A DNA stretch of 64,000 nucleotides, taken from assembly GCA_013426755.1 (NCBI GenBank), contig AP019861.1:357048-421047 (forward strand). Reading direction: 5' to 3'. The DNA comes from Spirochaetota bacterium. GTDB lineage: Bacteria; Spirochaetota; UBA12135; COTS27. The notes under the pieces were generated by a model. That model had not been told where the DNA came from. It worked only from the letters and a program-made list of their open reading frames with translations, and ran no database searches. Below, in pieces: positions 12,501-21,800 of the stretch. Each line of letters opens with the position of its first letter. The stretch's first letter is position 1. The translations under genes and the position numbers were made by a program.

Positions 12501-15500
12501 AAAATAAATGTTGCGCTTACGCCGCGGATAACGACTGCTGGGTTGCGTGGTTTAGTGACCGATGTGAAAGCAGATATGAATGGTGTTATAGCAGGGGTCG
12601 GTCAATTTACAAAGACAACGCCATCTAGTCTGGCAGAAGTTTTTACGCATACCAATAATGGGTATTCATTTGATGGAGAGAGTATATTAACAGTAGAGAC
12701 ACAGGCATTGGAAAATAAGGCTACGCTCAGTCCTGCTTCAGGCCGTGTGGCTATCAGAAGTTCTCGCAATGCGAACAATAATGGCGAGGCAAGTATTGTC
12801 CTCACTGAGACGCTCGATACGACGAATTATCCTAAGGTCAATGTTCCGACACAGTCGATTACTTATATCCTTACAAATAATACGGTGCCGCCTATTGCTA
12901 GGTTGAATAATATAGAAGTGACGTACTATGGCAAACCGCTTATTAGAGGTGATGGAGGTAATTTTTCACCGGCAACTTTAAATTACAATGCGACACATAT
13001 TGATTATGGGGTAGATGGTGATTTCAGTCAATATGAATTTTCACTTGGAGATAGCGTTGATCTTAGAGGCACTAGGCTTTATTCTGGTGTAGAAATTGTT
13101 TCAAATATAGCGGATTTGGGAGCTGCGCGCATCATTACTGTGACGGTGCGTGATAACGTAAATGATCGTATTGATTTTATAGAACAAAAGTACGAGATCA
13201 CAACTACGCTTACCGAGCGCACAACCACAGGTTTATTAAAACAATTAGTCACGAATGTGCGTGCCGATATCAATGATCGATCAATAAGAATCGAGGATTT
13301 TGAGTTAGCAGAGGTGGGTCCCTTACTAGAAACCTATATATACACCAATGAAGAATATGCTTTTGATGGAACATCAGAATTGCGTGTTCAGACGGAAAAT
13401 TTATTAAATATAGCAACAATATCCCCTGAAACAGGCTTAGAGAGAATTTCTAATGCGCTAACAATTCCTAATAGAGATTCTGTAGCCGTAACTTTAACCG
13501 AGAAGTTAGATACATTGGTTTATCCGACATTAGATGTACCCGCGCGGTCGCTAGTGTATCGATTGACAAATAATACAATTCCTCCCAATGTCCGCTTAGA
13601 TGATCTAGAAGTTTTTTATTATGGATATCCACTTATAGGCAGTAACGGTGAATTCACTAAGACCAATTTTGCTTACAATGCCAGCCATATTGATTATGGG
13701 CTGGGAACGAACAATAATGCATATCAGGTCACGTGGGGTCGTGTTCTAAATACTAGAGATGAGGAAGTATTGTCTGGTGTGCAGATCACGACTGATATTG
13801 AAACCACAGGCTCTAATCGTGTGATCACGGTCACTCTCCGTGATAATGTCGATGATAGCACTAACTTTATCGAACAGTCTTACATCATAGCGATTGAACT
13901 TGTTCCACGCGTAACCTTAGCAGAACTTAAAGACCTAGTCACAAATGTAGGCGCGGCTATGAATGGTGTTATAGTTTCAAGTGGTGCTTTTGCTCAGACA
14001 GGTGCGGATGCGAATACTGAGGTTTATACATATACGAACAATGGGTTTGCTTTTACAGGCAATTCAATACTTACGGTCAGGACAAAAGACTTAGGAACAA
14101 AAGCGAAATTAGACCCTGCTAATGGAGAGCGGACAATTGCGAATACGGCTGGGGCAGCCAGCACTGCTTCGGCTACAGTCACGGTAAGAGAGGATATAGA
14201 TAAGAGCACGTATCCTACGATAAACATTGCTGAGCGTTCTATAGTGTATGTGTTAAAGAATAATACAAGGATTCCCGCTCCAAAGTTAAGTCAATTGGAG
14301 ATATTATACTACGGTAAAACTCTGTTAGCAGCGAATGGATTTAATGCTGAGACATTGGAGTATACGGGAAATCATATTGATTATGGGACTGGATATAATA
14401 ACAATGCTTATTCTATTGCGAGCGGGAATATTGTCTTACCTGATGGAAGTGTGGTCACTTCGGGAATAGGAGTGAGTACGAATATTACGACAAGTGGAAC
14501 GAACCGTGTGATTGCGATAAGACTTTATGACAATGTCAATGATCAGACATCTTATTTAGAAACGACTTATAGAATGACGATTACACTTGTCCCACGGATA
14601 ACTTTAGCAGGACTTAAAGGCCTAGTCACAAATGTAGGTGCGGCTATGAATGGTGTTACAGTTTCAAGTGGTGCTTTTGCTCAGACAGGTGCGGATGCGA
14701 ATACTGAGGTTTATACATATACGAACAATGGGTTTGCTTTTACAGGCAATTCAATACTTACAGTCAGGACAAAAGACTTAGGAACAAAAGCGAAATTAGA
14801 CCCTGCTAATGGAGAGCGGACAATTGCGAATACGGCTGGTGCAGCCAGCACTGCTTCGGCTACAGTCACGGTAAGAGAGGATATAGATAAGAGCACGTAT
14901 CCTACGATAAACATTGCTGAGCGTTCTATAGTGTATGTGTTAAAGAATAATACAAGGATTCCTGCTCCAAAGTTAAGTCAATTGGAGATATTGTACTACG
15001 GTAAAACTCTGTTAGCAGCGAATGGGTTTAATGCTGAGACATTGGAGTATACGGAAAATCATATTGATTATGGGACTGGATATAATAACAATGCTTATTC
15101 TATTACGAGCGGGAATATTGTCTTACCTGATGGAAGTGTGGTCACTTCGGGAATAGGAGTGAGTACGAATATTACGACAAGTGGAACGAACCGTGTGATT
15201 GCGATAAGACTTTATGACAATGTCAATGATCAGACATCTTATTTAGAAACGACTTATAGAATGACGATTACACTTGTCCCACGGATAACTTTAGCAGGAC
15301 TTAAAGGCCTAGTCACAAATGTAGGTGCGGCTATGAATGGTGTTATAGTTTCAAGCGGTGCTTTTGCTCAGACAGGTGCGGATGCGAATACTGAGGTTTA
15401 TACATATACGAACAATGGGTTTGCTTTTACAGGCAATTCAATACTTACGGTCAGGACAAAAGACTTAGGAACAAAAGCGAAATTAGACCCTGCTAATGGA

Positions 15501-17372
15501 GAGCGGACAATTGCGAATACGGCTGGTACAGTCAGCACTGCTTCGACTTCAGTCACGGTAAGAGAGGATATAGATAAGAGCACGTATCCTACGATAAACA
15601 TTGCTGAGCGTTCTATAGTGTATGTGTTAAAGAATAATACAAGGATTCCCGCTCCAAAGTTAAGTCAATTGGAGATATCGTATTATGGTAAAACTCTGTT
15701 AGCAGCGAATGGGTTTAATGCTGAGACATTGGAGTATACGGAAAATCATATTGATTATGGGACTGGATATAATAACAATGCTTATTCTATTACGAGTGGG
15801 AATATTGTTCTACCTGATGGAAGTGTGGTCACTTCGGGAATGGGAGTGAGTACGAATATCACAACAAGTGGAACGAGCCGTGTGATTGCGATAAGACTTT
15901 ATGATAATGTCAATGATCAGACATCTTATTTAGAAACGACTTATAGAATAACGATTACACTTGTTCCACGGATAACTTTAGCAGGACTTAAACAACTGGT
16001 TGAAAATGTGACTGCGGCTATGAATGGTGTTACGATTTCAAGCGGTGCTTTTGCCCAGACAAGTGCAGATGCGAATACTGAGGTTTATACATATACGAAC
16101 AATGGGTTTGCTTTTACAGGCAATTCAATACTTACGATCAGGACAAAAGACTTAGGAACAAAAGCGAAATTAGACCCTGCTAATGGAGAGCGGACAATTG
16201 CGAATACGGCTGGTACAGTCAGCACTGCTTCGACTTCAGTCACGGTAAGGGAGGATATAGATAAGAGCACGTATCCTACGGTAAATATTGCTGAGCGTTC
16301 TGTAGTGTATGTGTTAAAGAATAATACAAGGATTCCCGCTCCAAAGTTAAGCCAACTGCAGATATCGTATTACGGTAAAACTCTGTTAGCAGCGAATGGG
16401 TTTAATGCTGAGACATTGGAGTATACGGGAAATCATATTGATTATGGGACTGGATATAATAACAATGCTTATTCTATTACGAGTGGGAATATTGTTCTAC
16501 CTGATGGAAGTGTGGTCACTTCGGGAATAGGAGTGAGTACGAATATCACAACAAGTGGAACGAGCCGTGTGATTACGATAAGGCTTTATGACAATGTCAA
16601 TGATCAGACATCTTATTTAGAAACAACTTATAGGATGACGATTACACTTGTCCCACGGATAACCTTAGCAGGACTTAAAAGTCTTGTGACAGGTTATAGT
16701 GCCAATATCAATGGAACTACGGTAGCAAGTGGTTCATTCGTTAAAACGAGTCCTAACAATAATGCTGAGGTCTTTACTTTTACAAACACAGGCGCCGCTT
16801 TTGCGGGAGATTCTGTATTAACAGTCACTACAAAAGCTTTACAAAACAAAGCAACGCTTAGTCCTGCAAACGGAACTCAAACTATCACGAGTTCTGCTTC
16901 TTCATCTAATAACGCTACTGTTACCGTAGTTCTCGAAGAAAAAATAGATACAGGCGCTTACTCTACGGTAAATACTGCACGAAGAAAAATCAGTTATGTG
17001 CTTACAAATAATCTGAAGGCTGTAGTCACACCCTACCTATCGACGTTGAGAGTTGACTATATTCTTTTTGCAGACAATATAGTCAATTCGTCTACCCCAG
17101 AAAACACAAATTTTACTGATACACACTTAGCATTTTCAAGTGATATTGATCTTCAAGATTATATAATTGATACTGGTGATATAGTAAATAGTGATGATGA
17201 GAATATTGCATCAGGAGTCAGCATATCAAGTGAGTTTGAAATTGTATCAACTATCGGGTCTATACTCATCTGTGAATTAAGAATAATATTGCGAGATAAT
17301 GATCCCAATGACAGTACTATTTATGAAGAAACGATCTATACGGGAACTTTAACAGTACTACCTATATCCTAA
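3573..17372 (+). CDS. Giant (4599-aa) modular repeat lipoprotein, module-A type
   Basis: The start ATG follows a TAAGGA ribosome site. The N-terminus is basic, then hydrophobic, with lipobox FLWSC and lipidated Cys at residue 35, so an envelope lipoprotein is likely. Residues ~40-995 form a preamble of several beta-rich domains ending Y-x-I-x-V-D-F. From ~998 to the end there are 15 copies of a 229-243-aa module A plus a degenerate terminal half copy. Each begins L-x-x-L-x-x-x-YYG, continues with H-x-DYG-x-G, V-x-V-R-D-N-x-x-D and L-x-x-LVT-x-V, then NNG-x-x-F-x-G, LTEKLDT-x-x-YP and YxLTNNT. The first half of the module resembles cadherin-like beta-sandwich repeats in pattern only. Units 4-9 form three 463-aa super-repeats and units 12-15 are nearly identical. 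No enzymatic motif is seen. Adhesion or host interaction is an inference. Confidence 0.9.
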   Translation: MKVVPLKYLVRKYSNTTFFPRTILALITCSFLWSCIVSSPELSRETPETAPFAMNLAGVDMQIEPVIGTANAYIIYEAIPLVEEGKFEFDMEPLPGTDVQYSVKRVDVITDDSTENKSPPEVKFGSGENSHVLMIPLTAEKLNIEIGIDMVATTSTTDTAALARDTGPVAAYSLSFSTVMQPRINSLTVMYAHKDESIGGPFKGPFTLPIDFDPEIFDYTLTAPRLQGDVTLFGIVEPINDNFQVTAPEVTVAADETEGVYVVNIGKIGAEEATNLVTYTITVDFVNPITIKRLDKNTELVLDPTATARVFRTSIIEDLTVDIDTLESFPNLPFNVDYALTRVTANSVEYTLNDNRTIATSSDNANVVTMYSKTGALVLPAAEINELIIAVEVRFDPNTEADVGDDYVYPITLRSLNSPILDTLSVVYDDGTVVTEKAGATVNLGRQPEVMITSSTEASQNSTLFIPDQFRYSVRATSDPSMLGTVTLYPGVSLEEHTITVSAVYNDDKPIPATNISARTKEGGYIITNVWGDVNVLKVYVVLTRAEDETKSSTYTISIDFSPPIKPRLQELSLSYIDEERKPISVTGTDFTASESDALFDFALQNEITFKSSGRGTLVLNGVFIDGSDTITAPEPILDGSIQLLGAYVENPPDLYQAETILKPDYEIDSETGTLSIPITEALGKVNFYLLLVETATISDKNLLGEKWIAYPNHAIYQVTVDFTGRKKPSFATFAVAYEGLGDFQSAPLSNIEVIADVTTAFPDEVSTYTNRNEEGELLSTLINKNGGFLKLTGTIPQEFELYEAMMDDKAITIDNALGGDPLSIAQNTSRVNVTLKLREILDTNNALTYTIDLDLIVVPVIGADDLDIDIFFVGAENDTKAKISATQTGEYFKGSFGIQKLPGKFTVAPRSKLFYYIFNDEPLGTFSDITNSVKNKDKRVLTYNNQLANLVLPEDEVLVDLQVVVTTLNLAKAESAANVDLMAFPLKVGFFNIAQPVLDGLNIAYYGKPLISADVSADNVFTATRYEYTATHIDYGMGTNKEGYEITWGSVIEADSLKDNPKAAENIKITTNIGDAVVTEAGMQRLITITLTDESADEKIYGETVYTLNITLQPRMTLPELHDLITNVAVTANNKALLGIEFEKTKPDPLTEVFSHVKSGFAFTGATILSVETVPLDNKAVITPSGGRKAILTTATSTNTKVAKITLTEQLDTTTYPSLSVPPQAIVYVLRNEVEVAKPRLNNLAISYYGKKLISSNLSSGTEPFISDKYDYTVEHLDYGTGTDNNAYEITAGGVIILEEGLPVPSGVEVVTSIGAAVQANDVTERVITIALRDNVVDSTNYIENSYNIRVVLKKRISLRELRDLITNVDVDIYDDEMENIAFERSLPNHYTEVFTYTDNGFSFTGESMMEIKTESLNDMATLTPSTGRVVIENRFDRTNTQSASITLVEQLKTEEYPVLVDDVVKAQSITYTLTNNTRLRLPMFTSLKMSYYGKELIPDVNSEVPNAYNRSNIDYSTSHVDYGITNNYSPYSIRWEQLIDPDDNIFSSGVEVITNITEVGPTRRMITMTLRDNIDDRIEYVEQVYTLAITLIPRITVPQLRALVTDVKADMNGVIAGIDQFTKTTPSSLAEVFTHTNNGYSFDGESILTVETQTLGEIAILDPTSGRTTIASVLDQANTDETRIVLTEKLDTTNYPTVNVPTQSITYILTNNTVPPIARLSQLEISYYGRELLSSNGGGFSTPVLTYNVDHTDYGTGNNYSPYDIVWGSPVDLRGATIGGGVEVITNIAELGGNDRIITVTVRDNVNDRTNYIEQVYEANITLTPRVTISELRGLVTNVNANMNGIEAGLEGFTKQEPNSLSEVYTHTNNGYSFDGNSVLLVQTRNLGSVATLSPVTGRTTIPSILTEANRGSTSVVLTEKLDTITYPNVNVPTQSITYVLTNNTEPPISSLNTLRVYYYGRELITGAGGSFDYTNLEYNVSHTDYGTGNNYSAYEFSWGTTIDTRQDVIDSGVEVVTNIVERGGSREITVTVRDNTDNYINYIEQTYKLNIALTPRITVAQLRGLVTDVRADMNGVIAGVGQFTKTTPSSLAEVFTHRNNGYSFDGESILTVETQALENKATLNPTSGRVAIRSFRSANNNGEARIVLTEKLDTTNYPKVNVPTQSITYILTNNTVPPIARLSQLEIYYYGRELLSSGAGRFSSPVLSYNAGHTDYGIGSNYSPYDVVLGNAIDPRGATIGSGVAIITNIADLGGNNRVITVTVRDSINDRTNYIEQVYEVNITLTPRVTISELRGLVTNVNANMNGIEAGLEGFTKQEPNSLSEVYTHTNNGYSFDGNSVLLVQTRNLGALATLSPAAGRSTIPSILTEANRGSTSVVLTEKLDTITYPNVNVPTQSITYVLTNNTEPPISSLNELRVYYYGRELITGAGGSFDYTNLEYNVSHTDYGTGNNYSAYEFSWGTTIDTREDVIDSGVEVVTNIVERGGSREITVTVRDNTDNYINYIEQTYKLNIALTPRITVAQLRGLVTDVRADMNGVIAGVSQFTKTTPSSLAEVFTHRNNGYSFDGESILTVGTRALENKATLSPASGRVAIRSFRSANNNGEASIVLTEKLDTTNYPKVNVPTQSITYILTNNTVPPIARLSQLEIYYYGRELLSSGAGRFSSPVLSYNAGHTDYGIGNNYSPYDVVLGNAIDPRGAAIGGGVAIITNIAELGGNDRVITVTVLDSINDRTNYIEQVYEVNITLTPRVTISELRGLVTNVNANMNGIEAGLEGFTKQEPNSLSEVYTHTNNGYSFDGASVLLVQTRNLGSVATLSPAAGRSTIPSSLTEANTGSTSVVLTEKLDTITYPNVDVSPQSITYVLTNNTEPPISRLNTLRVYYYGRELITGAGGSFDYTNLEYNVSHTDYGTGNNYSAYEFSWGTTIDTREDVIDSGVEVVTNIVEGGGSREITVTVRDDTDNYINYIEQTYKINVALTPRITTAGLRGLVTDVKADMNGVIAGVGQFTKTTPSSLAEVFTHTNNGYSFDGESILTVETQALENKATLSPASGRVAIRSSRNANNNGEASIVLTETLDTTNYPKVNVPTQSITYILTNNTVPPIARLNNIEVTYYGKPLIRGDGGNFSPATLNYNATHIDYGVDGDFSQYEFSLGDSVDLRGTRLYSGVEIVSNIADLGAARIITVTVRDNVNDRIDFIEQKYEITTTLTERTTTGLLKQLVTNVRADINDRSIRIEDFELAEVGPLLETYIYTNEEYAFDGTSELRVQTENLLNIATISPETGLERISNALTIPNRDSVAVTLTEKLDTLVYPTLDVPARSLVYRLTNNTIPPNVRLDDLEVFYYGYPLIGSNGEFTKTNFAYNASHIDYGLGTNNNAYQVTWGRVLNTRDEEVLSGVQITTDIETTGSNRVITVTLRDNVDDSTNFIEQSYIIAIELVPRVTLAELKDLVTNVGAAMNGVIVSSGAFAQTGADANTEVYTYTNNGFAFTGNSILTVRTKDLGTKAKLDPANGERTIANTAGAASTASATVTVREDIDKSTYPTINIAERSIVYVLKNNTRIPAPKLSQLEILYYGKTLLAANGFNAETLEYTGNHIDYGTGYNNNAYSIASGNIVLPDGSVVTSGIGVSTNITTSGTNRVIAIRLYDNVNDQTSYLETTYRMTITLVPRITLAGLKGLVTNVGAAMNGVTVSSGAFAQTGADANTEVYTYTNNGFAFTGNSILTVRTKDLGTKAKLDPANGERTIANTAGAASTASATVTVREDIDKSTYPTINIAERSIVYVLKNNTRIPAPKLSQLEILYYGKTLLAANGFNAETLEYTENHIDYGTGYNNNAYSITSGNIVLPDGSVVTSGIGVSTNITTSGTNRVIAIRLYDNVNDQTSYLETTYRMTITLVPRITLAGLKGLVTNVGAAMNGVIVSSGAFAQTGADANTEVYTYTNNGFAFTGNSILTVRTKDLGTKAKLDPANGERTIANTAGTVSTASTSVTVREDIDKSTYPTINIAERSIVYVLKNNTRIPAPKLSQLEISYYGKTLLAANGFNAETLEYTENHIDYGTGYNNNAYSITSGNIVLPDGSVVTSGMGVSTNITTSGTSRVIAIRLYDNVNDQTSYLETTYRITITLVPRITLAGLKQLVENVTAAMNGVTISSGAFAQTSADANTEVYTYTNNGFAFTGNSILTIRTKDLGTKAKLDPANGERTIANTAGTVSTASTSVTVREDIDKSTYPTVNIAERSVVYVLKNNTRIPAPKLSQLQISYYGKTLLAANGFNAETLEYTGNHIDYGTGYNNNAYSITSGNIVLPDGSVVTSGIGVSTNITTSGTSRVITIRLYDNVNDQTSYLETTYRMTITLVPRITLAGLKSLVTGYSANINGTTVASGSFVKTSPNNNAEVFTFTNTGAAFAGDSVLTVTTKALQNKATLSPANGTQTITSSASSSNNATVTVVLEEKIDTGAYSTVNTARRKISYVLTNNLKAVVTPYLSTLRVDYILFADNIVNSSTPENTNFTDTHLAFSSDIDLQDYIIDTGDIVNSDDENIASGVSISSEFEIVSTIGSILICELRIILRDNDPNDSTIYEETIYTGTLTVLPIS
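8736..12902 (+). repeat. Three tandem 1389-bp coding super-repeats
   Basis: Landmarks such as ATGGAAGAGAACTTCTTAGC recur at 8761, 10150 and 11539, exactly 1389 bp (463 codons) apart. Each super-repeat holds two module-A units, one starting LSQLEI and one starting LNxLRV. The copies are nearly identical in DNA, including at silent sites. This implies recent duplication or gene conversion, and copy number could change in frame by recombination. Confidence 0.9.
13915..16674 (+). repeat. Four tandem 687-bp coding repeats
   Basis: The segment encoding AFAQTGADANTEVYTYTNNG recurs with a strict 687-bp (229-codon) period, with equivalent points near 14024, 14711, 15398 and 16085. Most differences are single silent bases. 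Unlike the 1389-bp super-repeats upstream, the unit here is a single module A. Two independent expansions have therefore occurred within the same gene. Confidence 0.9.
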
Positions 17373-18825
17373 AGAGGAGGATGTTTTTATGATGGGAACA
17401 GAGATTTGTAATTTGTGCTATGGTTTATAAAATAATGAAGTTACTGCTCTCCCTGGTTGCTGCTTTTATAGACGGTAAAATCCATTATTTTGTTATAACA
17501 GGGTTAGAATAGGTTATGAGGAGTAAAAAAGTTGTTATATGAGAAAAAATGACTTCTTTAGATGAAAATTTTAATATTATACCTGCAATACTATACAACT
17601 ATCATTATTGCTTATATTTTTTATGGCTTATGTTTTAAAGGATTGAACTCAACTTGCTAGAATTCTATTAATGACTTAGTTTATTAATACTTAGTCTGTG
17701 GTGTTAATACCTAGTTTATGGTGATAATACTTAGTTTATGGTGATGCGTTAAATAATAATAGGCTATTATTGATAGATTAATGGAGTTATAACGGAAAAT
17801 TTATTTAATAATCATAATATAATAGATATGTGCCGTTAAACGTAGTATCTGTTTTGAAAATAAAGGTTCTAGTTTGATTGTATAAACGATATTTTATTCC
17901 TGTGTTGCAAAACACACCTTCTTCCATTACGGAAAGGGCTGGAGATCTTTATGGGGGTAAAGACTCCAGCTTCTTTTTTTTGACGAAATTAATGTTAATA
18001 TAGCGTTGCTAACCAGTAGAATGCAGTAGCTACTTGGTTTCTCCTAAAAATTTCTTAAAGAATCTAGCTGTTCTGTCATTGAAGGCAATCATTTTTACAA
18101 CATTTTCTGTAAAAATTTTGAAAAGATTCTAACTCTCCAGTAGATCGTGTGATGCATACGTAAAATTCATATAAAAAACTCTCTAAAAACTCCTTACTAC
18201 AAACACGTAAAAACACGTAAATGTGAGAATACATAAGTATGTGGTTATAATAGCAATCATTACGCTTAGCGATCATTGAGGATGTGTACTCAAATTTGTT
18301 GAGATTCATTGAAAATTCATTAAAGTCACTTGAAGGGTTCTTCTGTTTTTTTGAATGGCTAAGGCTTAGGCTAGGGTGTGCTTTTCTATATAAGGCTATT
18401 AGAAGTATTGATTCAAAGAGATTGATTCAAAGAGATTGATAAAATTTAAATTAAATTTTAATCATTGTTTAAATCTTTCCTGTGACCTATTAATAGATCG
18501 GTTACGCAATGGTTCTTTAAAGGTGGGAGCATTGGGTTGTGGGAGGAATAGATCTTATAGGAATAGGGAGGAATGAGTTTTATAGAGTATACATAAAATA
18601 GTGCTTTTAGGAGTGGTGCCTTAGTCATTTAATAGTATTTTCTGTTTAAGAAAGTCAAGTTTTTCTGAAATAAAATAGATTTTCTAGATAAAAATTTATT
18701 TTTTTAGAATATTCATGAAACTTAATAAAGCAACTGTAATAAGTCAATGCTAGAACAACTGTTAACGACGTGACTAAATGTTTTTATAAAAATTTAAAAA
18801 ATTTATAATGACAAAGGTGGACCTA
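17373..18825. other. Long intergenic region with a terminator and a possible microORF
   Basis: Right after the stop codon lies a very strong ribosome site, AGAGGAGG at 17373-17380. It is followed 8 nt later by a 13-codon frame at 17389-17430 (MMGTEICNLCYGL). A second short frame at 17434 reads MKLLLSLVAAF but has no ribosome site. A strong terminator lies at 17938-17981 and is listed separately. The rest (18000-18800) is AT-rich with short direct repeats such as GATTCAAAGA near 18410-18440; I see no gene there. Confidence 0.5.
17938..17981 (+). terminator. Strong Rho-independent terminator
   Basis: GCTGGAG, a bulged A and TCTTTA pair with TAAAGA-CTCCAGC around a TGGGGG loop: 13 bp with one bulge. 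TTCTTTTTTTT follows directly. It lies 566 bp after the stop of the giant gene. A second hairpin with a GCAA tetraloop (TGTGTT/AACACA, 17901-17916) sits 21 bp upstream. The terminator may end the giant gene's transcript or a small RNA in between; I found no convincing promoter for the latter. Confidence 0.85.
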
Positions 18826-21800
18826 GTGATAAAAAAATTGCTGTTATGGATGATGGGCTGTGGTGTTGTCGTAGGGTTAACGACCTGTTCGGTAGCAGCC
18901 TATAAAGGTTTAGACCGCGCTGATGTCATCATATTTGTAGGTGATGAAAATTATGCACTGATGCCTATCAGAGGGCAGAAAAATACTTATCAAGTGACGA
19001 ATCCTATAATGCTCGTCGATGAAACGGATATTGTTTTTGATGTGAGATTAAATGAAGGAACGGAAGCTCTTTATACGGTGATTAGTGATATTGGGCTTAA
19101 GTTTGGTGAGGACAAGCGAACCAATGTTTTAACGATTCCACCTGTCACAGATGAAGAAATGACGGTGAAAATTGACATTATAGACCCAGCTGTCTTTGGC
19201 GTGGGCTTATTGGATCCTGGCGCTGGTCCTATTGACACGTATACGGTGCATTTGAAAGCAAAAATTTCTCCACGCCTACAAGCATTATTTATTAATTATT
19301 ATGACAATGAAATGACAAGCCAGCTAGCATTTCGTTCTATTAAATTGCCATTGGACTTTGATGAAGAGACATTTTCATATACGATTGCGATGCCTAGTGG
19401 GAAGCAAGGAGGATTGCTGCGAGCGAGTGCTATTCCTATCAATGAAACATTTAGAACTGAAGTGCCTGATGTTAATGTGCCGATTGGTGGCGCGAGTGCT
19501 GTTTTGATGGCGGATGCTATTTGGTATAGTCCTGCGGGTGAAGTTATTTCTAATCGTTATGAGGTTAAAATTGATTTTATTGATCCGATTACGATATTAC
19601 GCGCGGATAGATACGCTTACATTGATCTTATGCGAACAGGAGTTTTAGAGTATGAAGCTAGTGTGGTGCGTAGTTCTGAGGTAGCTGATCTGATTGTGAA
19701 TATTTCTGCATTGAATATTCCTGGTATAACGTTTTCAAGTGTTCGTTATAATCTTGTTCGTGTTGTGGCAGCGGGCACTTCTTATCAAGTCAATTCGGAT
19801 GGAACACTGGCTAAAAAAATTGGAGAGAATGCTAAAGTTACGCTACCTGGTCAATCAGGTCGGCTAACGTTGCCGGCATCCGATAGTGCACCGCTAGAGA
19901 TCGTAATGCATGTTACGATTGATCCTGATACAGCGGTTTCTACCGCTGGTGAATTTACAGTAGATGTTGATTATGACGATGATGTTACTAATGACCGAGA
20001 TGATGATCTTGTATATAAAATAACTTTGAGAAGTACTTGGCTTCCTGTTTTAGAAAATCTTGTCGTTGGTTACGATGATGGCGGTCGTCAGATCGATACC
20101 AATGGAAGAATCACTTCATATGGACGTGCAAGCACAGTATTAATCGGTCAGGTTGGAGTAGGACTGGACAGCTATTTCCCCCACGTCTATGAAGTAGATA
20201 AAAATAGCTACCAGGTCACAGCATATCGCAATGCTTCTGATGGTGGTATTGTTTATATTGATACGGATATTATCAAAGAAGGTTCGGCTGTATCTGTAAC
20301 GGGGATGTATAACGGTACTGAATCTATAATGCGTGAAGATATTATAACCCAAGCTGGAGGAATCGATGGTAGATACGAAATATTAATAGGTCCTTATGAT
20401 TTCGGTGCAGAAAGAAAAACAAGCAAAATCCCATCGGACTTGACTTCTTTGACAATAGCTATCACTATCACGAATTCTTTAGGAACAAATACGTATACGG
20501 TTGCGATTGTCTTTGAAGAGACCTTACAACCTGCGTTGCAGTCTATGCTTATGACTTATCGGGACACGACGCGTGCAGAAGTGAGCACAAATATCACTAC
20601 TATGCATTCGCAACCTTTAGGAAATACGGCATTGGGGCTTCCTTTGTTTGAAGTGGTGAGTAGTGGTATGGGGACTTTAGTTTTAACAGGAAATGTCATC
20701 GACAATCGATTGGGAGAGCCTGTGAGTGATGAAACTGTTAGCATTATTGGGGCATTTAAGAATAAGCCGTTTGATCTTAGTAGTGATGACGCTGCTGAGC
20801 CAGATTATAAGAGAGTGGAGGCTAGCGGAGAGGTTGTTATTCCTGTCATAAATGAAGACCTCGTGCGCGGCAGTTTGAATCTATTTATCATAGTCGGTGA
20901 AGTAAGTACGTTATCGGATGTGACGTTAGATAATAACAATAGAGAACTGCGAGTGCCTAATATCGTTGTTTATCAGACGACAATCGTATTAAATTCTCGT
21001 ATCAAACCTCGATTTAATGCACTTACGTTAGATTATCAAGCTGCTGGCACATTCCAATTTGTAGAATTTTCACCTATTCGCGTCATAACAGATGTCAAGG
21101 TAGCTTTTCCTGGTGATGAAGCGAATAAAATTTACACGAACCGCAATGCAAGTGGAGTACTGACACCGCGTTTACTTAACAAAGTAGGCGCCGAAATTAA
21201 AATCAATGCTGCTTTTTTATCAGAATTTGAAATTTATCATGCTTATGCTAATGGTACAGCAATTACGTTAGAACAAGCTATAGGTGGGTACGCTATTAAG
21301 GTGGATCGAGGAGTTGAGACGGTGATTATTGAGTTGGGGTTACGAGAACTTCATGATATCAGTAATAGCGTTCTTTATACGATAAGGTTAGAGCTGGAGC
21401 GGATTCCTGCGCTTGCAATTGAGGATGTTGCTGTACAGGTGCGTTTTGAAGCTAATGAAGTAGAGCGCGGAGCAGAAGAGATCGTAGCAGAAAGTATAGA
21501 TGGACGGTTAATAGCGGCTTTTAATGGCGAGGCGAGAGATGGGCATTTGTTTGTCAATCCTAATTCTGAGTTTCCTTACTATATTATCACAACAGCTCCA
21601 AGTAGAGAAAACCCATTTCAAGACTTCGTCAATCGTATCGGCAATCCCAATGATCCAACAGTTATTGCAAGTCATCGCATAGAAGAGCGTATAACATTTC
21701 TTAGTCGCAATCCCGTAATGACGTTGTATTGTGTGCTAGCAACGGCGCATCTAGATGTAGCGAGGAGAGACCTTGCTAATATTGATATGGCAATATATGA

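Noticed and set aside
14024..16270. Four minus-strand frames of about 67 codons at 687-bp intervals
   Set aside because: They are antisense readings of the module-A repeats and simply follow their period.
18076..18309. 77-codon minus-strand frame between two lipoprotein genes
   Set aside because: No ribosome site, low-complexity AT-rich codons, no recognisable domain and no supporting context.
18808..18810. ATG at 18808 as start of the 1727-aa lipoprotein
   Set aside because: No ribosome site upstream, whereas the GTG at 18826 has GGTGG at good spacing and gives a cleaner signal peptide.
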